A stretch of 6,156 nt of DNA from Bacillota bacterium (GCA_023456995.1 JAEWNU010000043.1:1-6156), one strand, 5' to 3'. Shown: positions 1 to 6,144, counted from the first letter of the stretch. Translations and numbers: made by a program. Notes: generated by a model from the sequence alone, not told the origin.

Positions 1-613
1 GATCTTTGTATATTTTTGTCTCCATCAACTCCAGTGAGCATCGAGTGGCGCCGATCATGGTCAGAAGATCCTCAATTTGCTCACTCTCTTTAAAATATAG
101 CACCGTCTGCCCACGGCGCACCGTGGATTTTGGCGGATAGCCAACGATTGACAGTTGTTCAAACAGCATGTCCGCCAGCGAGTCGTCAGGTGGCAATAGT
201 TCTAAATGGTAGCTCTTAGCAGGTTCGCTAACAGTGCCACAGGCCATAAATGCGCCGCTGAAAAACTTCGCGAAATTTTCTTCCGCCATCAGCTCTTGGT
301 TAAAATGGTCCTCGCCGTGATCAAAACTGCGCAACAATCGCGCAGCATCCTCTGGGCGGTTGAGCTCCACGGTATAAAGCTGAGCGCCTCGTGGCGCCTT
401 TTGCTCTGAAAATGCCGCATGCACGCCAATAGCATCCTTAATAGCAAAACCATAGAGCTTTGAAACAGTCAGATGCTCAGTAGCGATGGAAATGCCCTGA
501 CTGTCAAACTTTTTACCCATTAAAAGCAAGCCGTAACAAAACGCCCGATACTGCGGACTTTTCGACGGCCGTGAAAAATATATTTCCTCTTTGACACGTG
601 CTGCATAAGACAA
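1..613 (-). CDS. whiA: WhiA-family DNA-binding regulator, N-terminal 204 residues (cut by window edge)
   Basis: WhiA is a DNA-binding protein with a degenerate homing-endonuclease-like N-terminal domain and a C-terminal helix-turn-helix; in Streptomyces it drives sporulation genes and in Bacillus it affects division and growth. My own translation from a TTG at 613 begins MSYAARVKEEI, matching the usual family start MSF..EVKEEL. Residues 24-40 correspond to the first LAGLIDADG-like helix. Residues 119-139 (GAFMACGTVSEP followed by KSYHLEL) match the family hallmark GAFLAGGSVSDPxKSYHLE, and residues 168-190 match the following RxGxxVYxKExEQIxDxLxxIGA block. The acidic residues a nuclease needs are absent from the hallmark helix, as usual for WhiA. 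The HTH half lies outside the window, so the gene is cut by the edge, not broken. It follows rapZ by 14 bases and is the last visible operon member. Identity is very likely; the target genes cannot be told from here. Confidence 0.93.
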   Translation of the reverse strand, partial: MSYAARVKEEIYFSRPSKSPQYRAFCYGLLLMGKKFDSQGISIATEHLTVSKLYGFAIKDAIGVHAAFSEQKAPRGAQLYTVELNRPEDAARLLRSFDHGEDHFNQELMAEENFAKFFSGAFMACGTVSEPAKSYHLELLPPDDSLADMLFEQLSIVGYPPKSTVRRGQTVLYFKESEQIEDLLTMIGATRCSLELMETKIYKD

Positions 614-619
614 ACTACG

Positions 620-626
620 TCACCTC
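620..626 (-). promoter_or_regulatory. Ribosome binding site that fixes the TTG start of whiA
   Basis: On the minus strand GAGGTGA ends six bases before the TTG at 613. It lies almost immediately after the rapZ stop codon (628-630), so ribosomes ending rapZ are well placed to start whiA. No ATG gives a product with the conserved VKEE N terminus, so the TTG start with this site is preferred. Confidence 0.75.
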
Positions 627-627
627 G

Positions 628-1482
628 TCAACGTTTGTAATCGCGGTGCAACACCAAAAGCGAATCATGGTTTTCTTTTAGCCGTTTGCCGACCCGTTCG
701 GCAAACGAAACCGAGCGATGACGTCCACCGGTACAACCGAACGCGATCACCAGACTACTTTTGCCCTCCCGTACATAGAGCGGAATCGAATAATCAATCA
801 TATCATCGTAACGAGCCAGCAGCCCGTTGGATTCCTCAAAGCTGAAAACATAGTCGCTTACCCGTTTATCGCAGCCAGTGAGCGGGCGCAGCTCCTGTAT
901 ATAATGCGGATTTGGCAGGCATCGTACATCCAGAACAATATCGGCATCCGCCGGAATGCCATATTTAAAACCGAACGACATGACGGTAATAGCCATGGCG
1001 TTACTGCTTTTTGAAAAGAACAAAGACACGATGCGCTCTTTTAACTGTGAGGTGGAAAGCGCCGAGGTGTCGACCAAATAATCTGCGCACTCACCCAGCG
1101 GACTTAAGGCCTTGCGTTCAAGCATGATGGCCTCCTGCAAAACCTTAATCGAATCGTCCATCAATGGATGCTTGCGGCGCGTCTCTTTAAAGCGACGAAT
1201 CAGCACTTCGTCAGCAGCATCCAGATAGAGAGTGCGCACATTGTAGCCCTTATCGGTAAACTTTCTCTTGGTCTCACTAAAATTGTCAAAGTAGCAGCTG
1301 CTGCGAATATCCACCACAACAGCGTATTTGTCATGCCGGTCAGTCGTCTGACATAGTGCGATAAATTGCTCTAAGAGTTCCGCTGGAATATTGTCGATAC
1401 AAAAATAGCCGATATCCTCCAAGGCATGTACAGCTTGTGATTTACCGGCACCCGATAAGCCGGTGATAATTAAAAAATCCAT
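628..1482 (-). CDS. rapZ: RapZ/YvcJ-family nucleotide-binding protein
   Basis: This 284-residue P-loop protein matches the normal length of the RapZ (YvcJ, formerly UPF0042) family. The Walker A motif GLSGAGKS is at residues 8-15 and is followed by the typical stretch ending in IDNIP (29-33). A Walker B-like VVVDIR is at 55-60. The family blocks TRRKHPL (101-107), SFGFKYGIP (169-177), DVRCLPNPHY (185-194) and GCTGGRHRSV (249-258) are all present. In E. coli RapZ binds the small RNA GlmZ and controls glucosamine-6-phosphate synthase; in Bacillus YvcJ is an NTPase with a less clear role. Which of these applies here cannot be judged, and the small RNA partners are not expected in Firmicutes. Its ATG has GAGGA seven bases upstream (1490-1494), beside the murB stop codon, so it is probably translationally coupled to murB. 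It ends in TGA, which RF2 reads. Confidence 0.96.
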   Translation of the reverse strand: MDFLIITGLSGAGKSQAVHALEDIGYFCIDNIPAELLEQFIALCQTTDRHDKYAVVVDIRSSCYFDNFSETKRKFTDKGYNVRTLYLDAADEVLIRRFKETRRKHPLMDDSIKVLQEAIMLERKALSPLGECADYLVDTSALSTSQLKERIVSLFFSKSSNAMAITVMSFGFKYGIPADADIVLDVRCLPNPHYIQELRPLTGCDKRVSDYVFSFEESNGLLARYDDMIDYSIPLYVREGKSSLVIAFGCTGGRHRSVSFAERVGKRLKENHDSLLVLHRDYKR

Positions 1483-1498
1483 TTTGGTATCCTCTTTT

Positions 1499-2407
1499 TT
1501 ATGCTAGGTATTTGATCTCCGGCTCAAGCATAACGCCAGTGCGCCGGAGAACCTCGTTTTTCACAGCCTCCAAAAGTGCCAGTACATCGCAACAGGTTGC
1601 GCCCCCGGTGTTGATGACAAACCCCGCATGCTTGGTGCTAACCTGCGCGCCGCCAACCGAAAAGCCTTTTAGTCCACATTCTTCTATCAATGCAGCAGCA
1701 TAAGCGCCCGTAGGACGCTTAAAGGCACTGCCGGCACTTGGAAATTCCAGAGGCTGCTTGGCAACCCGCTGGGCCAAGATGTCTTTCATACGCACGTCAA
1801 TCACCTCGGGGGTGTCGGAGGCTAATTTGAAATCGGCTGAACAAACAATCTGCCCTTCCGTCTGAAAACGGCTGCTGCGGTAAGCAAAATCCGCCTGTTC
1901 AGCTGGAATAGTAACAAAGCAGCCGGTAGCCTGATCCAAAACACGAATTGAGGCTGTTACATCCTTAATTTCGCCACCGTAGGCGCCCGCATTCATATAA
2001 ACCGCACCGCCAACGCTTCCGGGTATTCCATAAGCAAACTCCAAACCACCAAGGCCTTCCCGCTGCGCAAAACGGCAAAGCTGCGAGAGTGTCACGCCCG
2101 CCTGAGCCGAAAGCGTATTACCCTTGCGGGCAATGCCGCCCATTGGCTGAGAAAAAGCGATGACCGCTCCACGCAAGCCCTCATCCGCTACCAGCAGATT
2201 TGAGCCGTTGCCCACAACATACACCGGAATTGACGCCGCCCGACAAAGAGAAAGCGCCTGCATCACCTGTGTCTCGCTCGCAGGGGTAATAAAAAATTCG
2301 GCGGGGCCCCCTATATGAAAGGATGTGTGCCGGCTCATTGGCTCCTCACACGAAAATAAACATCCTGCTTGCCTAAGCTTTACCTTCAGGCTGTCTGTCT
2401 GAGACAT
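1499..2407 (-). CDS. murB: UDP-N-acetylenolpyruvoylglucosamine reductase
   Basis: MurB is a cytoplasmic FAD enzyme that uses NADPH to reduce enolpyruvyl-UDP-GlcNAc to UDP-MurNAc, the second committed step of peptidoglycan precursor synthesis. The 302-residue protein has the FAD-binding motifs RHTSFHIGG (26-34), GNGSNLLV (66-73) and GLEFAYGIPGSVGGAVYMNA (121-140). YRSSRF (176-181) carries the substrate-binding arginine R177. SAGSAFKRP (224-232) holds the proton-donor serine S227. EPEIKYL near the end holds the catalytic glutamate E297. Length and motif spacing fit the shorter type IIb form of Gram-positives. All catalytic residues are present, so it should be active. The ATG at 2407 has a strong TAGGAGG (2419-2425) placed 11 bases upstream, in the 24-base gap after hprK. 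It is the second gene of the hprK operon. Confidence 0.98.
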   Translation of the reverse strand: MSQTDSLKVKLRQAGCLFSCEEPMSRHTSFHIGGPAEFFITPASETQVMQALSLCRAASIPVYVVGNGSNLLVADEGLRGAVIAFSQPMGGIARKGNTLSAQAGVTLSQLCRFAQREGLGGLEFAYGIPGSVGGAVYMNAGAYGGEIKDVTASIRVLDQATGCFVTIPAEQADFAYRSSRFQTEGQIVCSADFKLASDTPEVIDVRMKDILAQRVAKQPLEFPSAGSAFKRPTGAYAAALIEECGLKGFSVGGAQVSTKHAGFVINTGGATCCDVLALLEAVKNEVLRRTGVMLEPEIKYLA

Positions 2408-2431
2408 TGGTTGGATTTCCTCCTAAAAGCG

Positions 2432-3403
2432 TTATTGCCAATAGCTGTTTATCGCAATCTTTTCCACTGGAGGAAGCTCATCCTCCGGCATACCAAGGCT
2501 GCGCATCAGATCGTGCGGCGCGCTGTACCCCAGTTTTTTAAGCCGCAGATTCATAGTGGCCGCCTCAATGATGACTGCCAAATTCCGCCCTGGCTTGACC
2601 GGAATAGTCACGCAGGGTATTTTTATTCCTAAAATATCCATTACCTGATTTTCAAATCCCAAACGGTCGTAGGGCGTCTCTTCATTCCATGGTTCGAGCT
2701 GCACAATCAGCAGTATTTTCTCAGCAATCTTAACGGCGCGCATGCCAAACATGCGCTGCGCATTAATAACACCTATGCCGCGCAGCTCCATAAAATGCCG
2801 AATATTATCCGGCGAGGTACCTACCAGCGCCTTGCTGGAAACCTTACGAATTTCAACAGCATCATCCGCCACCAGACGGTGCCCACGTACTATCAGCTCA
2901 ACGGCCACCTCGCTCTTACCTACGCCGCTTTCGCCCAAAATCAGAACGCCGTCACCGAACAGCTCCATAAGCACGCCATGCCGAGTGATTCGCGGGGCAA
3001 GGTCGATATTCAGTTGAGAAATCAGCGAGGACATAAACGAGCAAGTATTCTCATCGGTGCGCAGCAACGGAATCTGAGCGCGCCTGGCAGCCTCAATCAG
3101 TGACGGGCAAACTTCCAAACTGCGGGTGATGATGACCACCGGCGGCTTCATGGAAAAAAGACGTTCAAGACGCTCTTCCGCCACCGATTTTTCAAGGGTG
3201 TGCAAGTAGCTCATCTCGGTTTTGCCCAGGATCTGAACTCTGTGACTGTCAAACACCTCAAAATAACCCGCCATTTGAAGGCCGGGGCGGTTGACCTCAG
3301 AACTGGAAATATTAATCTGGTCGGCAGGAATGGGTAAATAAATTGTCTCAAGCTTAAATTCACTAATCAGCTTAGAGAGTGCGATATGAAATTTTGTCGA
3401 CAT
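2432..3403 (-). CDS. hprK: HPr kinase/phosphorylase
   Basis: HprK phosphorylates HPr on Ser46 when ATP and glycolytic intermediates are high and removes the phosphate when phosphate is high; HPr-Ser-P is the co-repressor for CcpA and slows PTS uptake in Gram-positives. With the ATG at 3403 the product has 323 residues and starts MSTKFHIALSKLI. The N-terminal domain carries NRPGLQMAGYF (38-48) and QILGKTEMSYL (57-67). The kinase domain has HGVL (142-145), Walker A GESGVGKS (157-164), VADD (178-181), the HprK signature ELRGIGVINA (206-215) and the conserved C-terminal block IPVKPGRNLAVIIEAA (267-282). The frame is open upstream to a TTG at 3457, but that extension runs through the -10 box of a strong promoter, has no family counterpart, and the ATG has AAGGTG nine bases upstream. 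It is the first gene of the operon. The HPr gene itself is not in the window. Confidence 0.97.
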   Translation of the reverse strand: MSTKFHIALSKLISEFKLETIYLPIPADQINISSSEVNRPGLQMAGYFEVFDSHRVQILGKTEMSYLHTLEKSVAEERLERLFSMKPPVVIITRSLEVCPSLIEAARRAQIPLLRTDENTCSFMSSLISQLNIDLAPRITRHGVLMELFGDGVLILGESGVGKSEVAVELIVRGHRLVADDAVEIRKVSSKALVGTSPDNIRHFMELRGIGVINAQRMFGMRAVKIAEKILLIVQLEPWNEETPYDRLGFENQVMDILGIKIPCVTIPVKPGRNLAVIIEAATMNLRLKKLGYSAPHDLMRSLGMPEDELPPVEKIAINSYWQ

Positions 3404-3412
3404 GCCTATCAG

Positions 3413-3418
3413 CACCTT
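3413..3418 (-). promoter_or_regulatory. Ribosome binding site choosing the hprK start
   Basis: AAGGTG on the minus strand lies nine bases before the ATG at 3403. It decides between this start and an upstream in-frame TTG at 3457, which would lie at or before the transcription start and so could not be translated from the main promoter. Confidence 0.65.
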
Positions 3419-3448
3419 ATCATTTATCAATTTTAATACTATGAGCTC

Positions 3449-3477
3449 ATTATACAAGAATTTTTGTTATTTTTCAA
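3449..3477 (-). promoter_or_regulatory. Sigma-A-type promoter of the hprK-murB-rapZ-whiA operon
   Basis: On the minus strand TTGAAA (3477-3472) is followed by a 17-base AT-rich spacer and a perfect TATAAT (3454-3449). This is five of six and six of six matches to the housekeeping consensus at ideal spacing. Transcription should begin near 3442, giving a short leader of about 40 bases before the hprK ATG. No catabolite-response (cre) element or other operator was recognised by eye. No other promoter is evident in the short gaps downstream, so it probably serves all four genes. Confidence 0.85.
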
Positions 3478-3510
3478 ACCTATTGTCCAGCTTTAAAAGT
3501 AGTTTTGCAG

Positions 3511-3539
3511 TTTTCTTTTTATAAACTTAATGGTATAAT
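3511..3539 (+). promoter_or_regulatory. Extended -10 promoter of the glycosyltransferase gene
   Basis: TGGTATAAT at 3531-3539 is a perfect extended -10 element (TGn before TATAAT). At 17-base spacing the -35 position holds only TTTTCT (3511-3516), a poor match; TTGCAG at 3505-3510 is a better hexamer but too far away. Extended -10 promoters often tolerate a weak -35. The predicted start is near 3546, about 147 bases before the coding region. It diverges from the hprK promoter, with about 33 bases between the two -35 regions. Confidence 0.7.
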
Positions 3540-3545
3540 AGCCGC

Positions 3546-3692
3546 GAAACGCCTATGTGACCAGATGGATGTCCAAAACTCATTTAAAAGCTAGGCCGCC
3601 GCCTTTTAAAGAATGTTGCTTTTGCAGCGCATTCCGTTTAAAAACGGACCATTTGCCTGATTGCAGACAAATAATTATTCGGAGGAAACGTT
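3546..3692 (+). promoter_or_regulatory. Long leader with two perfect inverted repeats upstream of the glycosyltransferase
   Basis: If transcription starts just after the TATAAT at 3534-3539, the mRNA has a leader of about 147 bases. It contains TTTAAAAG (3583-3590) and its perfect complement CTTTTAAA (3603-3610) around a GC-rich 12-base loop, and a tighter hairpin TCCGTT-TAAA-AACGGA (3633-3648). Neither hairpin is followed by a run of T, so they do not look like simple terminators. The end of the leader has a strong GGAGGA (3681-3686) six bases before the GTG start. I do not recognise a known riboswitch or T-box. A reading frame from 3557 is open across it but lacks a ribosome binding site and is probably chance. 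Confidence 0.4.
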
Positions 3693-4862
3693 GTGAGAAT
3701 TGCTATTTTTGTGGAGACCTATCTCCCTTATCTCAACGGCGTCGTTACGCACGTTAAAATTCTACGTGAGGGCCTTATTCATAACGGGCATGAGGTTTTG
3801 ATTGTCACTGCCGACAAAAACGTGCGTGAACATATCATTCAGGACGGCGTTCTGCGCTGCCCAGCGCTGGAAGTCAAAAGGATTTACGGCTATGGAATTT
3901 CAAGCCCGTTGAGCATGACACTTAAAAAGAAAATTCGGGAGTTTAATCCTGATATTATACACATTCAGCAGGAATTTGGCATTGGCTTGGCTGGCATACG
4001 TGCCGCACGGGCTCTCGATGTGCCACTGGTTTACACGTTGCATACCATGTATGATGATTACCTTTATTACATCGCGCCATGGCCTCTTACCGATATGGTG
4101 CGTCGCATTTCACATAACTATATCCGCTTTATCTCACGCCGTGCCGATATTGTAACCGGCCCCTCTAAAAAATGTGTTGATTATCTGGCGAACGCAGGGG
4201 TTCACCGCAAGGTTTATGTTATCCCCAACTCGGTAGAACTTGAAAACTATACTGAAGACGCCACTACGCCAGAGCAGCGTGCCGCCATACGCAAACAATA
4301 TTCAATACCCGAAAATGCCTTTGTCGCCTGTTTCTGCGGTCGTATCGGCAAGGAAAAAGGCGTCGACAACCTTATTCATCTGTGGAAGGAGCAAATCGAT
4401 CCCAATAGCAATTCCTACCTGATGATTATTGGAAACGGCCCTGCGCGCGAAGAGCTGGAACAACTCACCGTCCGGCTCGGTATTCAGGATCACGTTATTT
4501 TTACCGGCGCGGTGGCGCATGAGGATATTCCGCCTTATTATGCCTGCGGCAACGCCTATGTGACAGCCTCTCTTTCTGAGATGTATTCCATATCTATGCT
4601 GGAAGCACAGGCTTCCGGTCTGCCGGTGGTGCAAAGACTTGACCCTGACAATATTGACCAAATCAAGGTGGGTGTAAACGGATTCTTGTTTGAAAGCGCC
4701 GAGGAATTTGGTCAGATCATGAAAAAACTGCACGACTTGACCCCAGAAGAGCATAAGGCGCTGAGCAACTCGGTGCGTGAGTCAGTCAGAGAACGCAGCA
4801 GTGACAGCATTGCAAAATATCTGCTGGATCTTTATCAAAAGGCAATCAATAAACATGCTTGA
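3693..4862 (+). CDS. Family 4 (GT4) glycosyltransferase, probably diacylglycerol glucosyltransferase-like
   Basis: This 389-residue retaining GT-B glycosyltransferase starts MRIAIFVETYLPYLNGVVTH, closely resembling diacylglycerol alpha-glucosyltransferases that make glycolipids in Acholeplasma, streptococci and enterococci. VYTLHTMYDDYLYYI (113-127) is also typical of that group. The C-terminal nucleotide-sugar domain has GRIGKEKG (216-223), with phosphate-contacting R217 and K222, and the EX7E motif E296/E304 in SEMYSISMLEAQASGLPVV. No signal peptide or membrane span is seen; basic amphipathic stretches around 69-84 (KKKIREF) and 135-150 fit a peripheral enzyme on the inner membrane face. 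The likely reaction is transfer of glucose from UDP-glucose to diacylglycerol, but donor and acceptor are inferred; other GT4 roles remain possible. The GTG start is set by GGAGGA (3681-3686), six bases upstream. It is a single-gene unit, divergent from hprK and convergent with prfB. Translation ends in TGA. Confidence 0.88.
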   Translation: MRIAIFVETYLPYLNGVVTHVKILREGLIHNGHEVLIVTADKNVREHIIQDGVLRCPALEVKRIYGYGISSPLSMTLKKKIREFNPDIIHIQQEFGIGLAGIRAARALDVPLVYTLHTMYDDYLYYIAPWPLTDMVRRISHNYIRFISRRADIVTGPSKKCVDYLANAGVHRKVYVIPNSVELENYTEDATTPEQRAAIRKQYSIPENAFVACFCGRIGKEKGVDNLIHLWKEQIDPNSNSYLMIIGNGPAREELEQLTVRLGIQDHVIFTGAVAHEDIPPYYACGNAYVTASLSEMYSISMLEAQASGLPVVQRLDPDNIDQIKVGVNGFLFESAEEFGQIMKKLHDLTPEEHKALSNSVRESVRERSSDSIAKYLLDLYQKAINKHA

Positions 4863-4882
4863 CCAACGTTTGGTTGCTTTTT
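4862..4882 (+). terminator. Weak intrinsic terminator candidate of the glycosyltransferase gene
   Basis: ACCAA (4862-4866) pairs with TTGGT (4870-4874) around a three-base loop. A run of five T (4878-4882) follows three bases later. The stem starts on the last base of the stop codon and is only five pairs, so termination may be inefficient or coupled to the end of translation. Confidence 0.4.
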
Positions 4883-4962
4883 ACATTATGCGCACAGTGC
4901 CATTCATAAAGATATGTATTTTTTCTTCTAACAGCCTCATAGAGGCCTAGCGATAATATTTA
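4883..4962. other. AT-rich intergenic spacer with a small inverted repeat
   Basis: This non-coding stretch between the two convergent genes holds GCCTC (4934-4938) and GAGGC (4942-4946), a five-pair GC-rich hairpin with a three-base loop. It has no T run on its downstream side in either direction. A T-rich tract lies at about 4917-4928. I see no gene, promoter of good quality or RNA gene here. Confidence 0.3.
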
Positions 4963-4994
4963 ACAGCGCTGTCTCAGTATTGAGACAGCGCTGT
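4963..4994. terminator. Perfect 14-bp hairpin between convergent genes, possible prfB terminator
   Basis: ACAGCGCTGTCTCA (4963-4976) and its exact complement TGAGACAGCGCTGT (4981-4994) enclose a four-base loop, GTAT on the plus strand. It lies 13 bases past the prfB stop. On the prfB strand the tail is TAAATATTA, AT-rich but not a clean T run; on the other strand there is no T run either. It may terminate prfB, act on both strands, or protect the mRNA 3' end. Each arm contains the self-complementary decamer ACAGCGCTGT, so a protein-binding site is another possibility. Confidence 0.55.
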
Positions 4995-5007
4995 ATGGTT
5001 CATACTG

Positions 5008-6135
5008 TTATTCAGATTGCTGTTCAAGCGTGCCTAGGCTGGCTGCCTTGAGGTAAGCGTTGATGAAGCCGTCGATATCTCCGTCCATAACGGCGTTGAT
5101 ATTGCCCGACTCAAATCCTGTGCGGTGGTCCTTCGCCAGCGTATAGGGCATGAACACATAGGAGCGTATTTGGCTGCCCCAGGCAATTTCCTTTTGTACG
5201 CCTTTGATGTCTTCAATGTGTTCTAAGTGTTCGCGCTCCTTGATTTCCACCAGCTTGGAACGCAGCATCTTCATCGCCATGTCGCGGTTCTGGTGCTGGC
5301 TGCGTTCGTTCTGGCAAGCAACCACCACCCCGGTTGGAATATGCGTAATTCTGACCGCCGACGAGGTTTTATTGACGTGCTGTCCGCCTGCACCGCTTGC
5401 GCGATAAACGTCGGTACGCAGGTCTTCAGGGCGTATATCCACCTCGATGGTGTCATCGATTTCGGGCATAACCTCCAGTGAGGCAAACGAAGTGTGCCTC
5501 CGGCCGGAAGAATCGAACGGGGAAATACGCACGAGGCGATGCACCCCACCCTCCGACTTTAAATAGCCGTAGGCGTTGAGTCCTTCAATGATGATGCTGG
5601 CGCTTTTAAGCCCCGCCTCGTCGCCATCGAGATAATCAATAATTTTATAGGAAAAGCCGTGGCGCTCGGCCCATCGGGTGTACATGCGGTAAAGCATCTG
5701 GGCCCAATCCTGAGCCTCCGTGCCGCCTGCACCTGCGTGAAAAGTCAAAATCGCGTTTTTGTCGTCATAATCGCCGGTAAGAAGCGTCGATAGCTTCATT
5801 TCATCAAGCTTAGCAAAAAAATTCTCGCTGAGCGCCTCAATTTCCTGCAGGACGCTTTCATCGTTTTCCTCCTGCGCAATCTCGATCAGCGTCATGGCAT
5901 CCTCATATCGGGTAGTGAGTTGGTCATATTCCTCAATCCGGTTTTTTAGCTGCTTTGTGCGTGAGAGCACCTGTTGGGAGTTATCCAGATCGTCCCAAAA
6001 GCCCGGTTCAGCCGCCTTCATTTCCAGCTCAGCTACCTGAACACCCAGCCTTTTGTAGTTTATTGCCTCCGCCAAATCCAAAAGCTCAGACTTTCGGGCG
6101 GAAAGTGCTAATCGCATTTCTTCGAGCTGAAGCAT
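5008..6135 (-). CDS. prfB: Peptide chain release factor 2
   Basis: RF2 recognises UGA and UAA in the ribosomal A site and triggers peptide release. With the ATG at 6135 the protein has 375 residues. An N-terminal helical domain is followed by the recognition tripeptide SPF (205-207) in VRISPFDSSGRRHTSF, and the catalytic GGQ (250-252) in RASGAGGQHVNKTSSAVRI. These positions equal those of E. coli RF2, and residue 246 is Ala, the common form. Q252 is the expected PrmC methylation site. The frame is open to an earlier ATG at 6144, but AAAGG (6145-6149) touches that codon and is correctly spaced (nine bases) for 6135. The usual programmed +1 frameshift (CTTTGA near codon 25) is absent: the N terminus reads straight through as LAEAINYKRLG. 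The upstream promoter is outside the window. It ends in TAA and converges on the glycosyltransferase. Confidence 0.97.
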   Translation of the reverse strand: MLQLEEMRLALSARKSELLDLAEAINYKRLGVQVAELEMKAAEPGFWDDLDNSQQVLSRTKQLKNRIEEYDQLTTRYEDAMTLIEIAQEENDESVLQEIEALSENFFAKLDEMKLSTLLTGDYDDKNAILTFHAGAGGTEAQDWAQMLYRMYTRWAERHGFSYKIIDYLDGDEAGLKSASIIIEGLNAYGYLKSEGGVHRLVRISPFDSSGRRHTSFASLEVMPEIDDTIEVDIRPEDLRTDVYRASGAGGQHVNKTSSAVRITHIPTGVVVACQNERSQHQNRDMAMKMLRSKLVEIKEREHLEHIEDIKGVQKEIAWGSQIRSYVFMPYTLAKDHRTGFESGNINAVMDGDIDGFINAYLKAASLGTLEQQSE

Positions 6136-6144
6136 GTTATCCAT

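Noticed and set aside
206..409. Plus-strand 67-codon frame within whiA
   Set aside because: It is opposite WhiA codons that carry the conserved family motifs; there is no support of its own.
718..1014. Plus-strand 98-codon frame opposite rapZ
   Set aside because: It lies wholly antisense to RapZ family blocks and has no ribosome binding site or recognisable domain.
2742..3103. Two overlapping plus-strand frames opposite hprK
   Set aside because: They are antisense to the HprK kinase core, overlap each other in different frames, and are low-complexity in composition (rich in Ser/Thr/Pro).
3404..3457. N-terminal extension of HprK from the TTG at 3457
   Set aside because: It overlaps the -10 box, lacks a ribosome binding site and has no family counterpart.
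3557..3757. Small plus-strand frame with several Cys pairs that look zinc-finger-like
   Set aside because: It starts at a GTG with no ribosome binding site, and its most Cys-rich part is an out-of-frame reading of the start of the glycosyltransferase, whose own motifs and ribosome binding site are clear.
3548..4564. Exact 14-base direct repeat AACGCCTATGTGAC at 3548-3561 and 4551-4564
   Set aside because: One copy is in the leader and the other encodes NAYVT in the glycosyltransferase. The match does not extend on either side, and a chance 14-mer in about 6 kb is unlikely but not remarkable when all words are scanned.
4302..4754. 150-codon open frame antisense to the glycosyltransferase
   Set aside because: It mirrors a well-supported gene, shows no recognisable domain, and long antisense frames arise easily opposite codon-biased genes.
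4934..4946. GCCTC-ATA-GAGGC hairpin as a terminator
   Set aside because: The stem is only five pairs and no T run follows on either strand; the T-rich tract lies on the wrong side for plus-strand termination.
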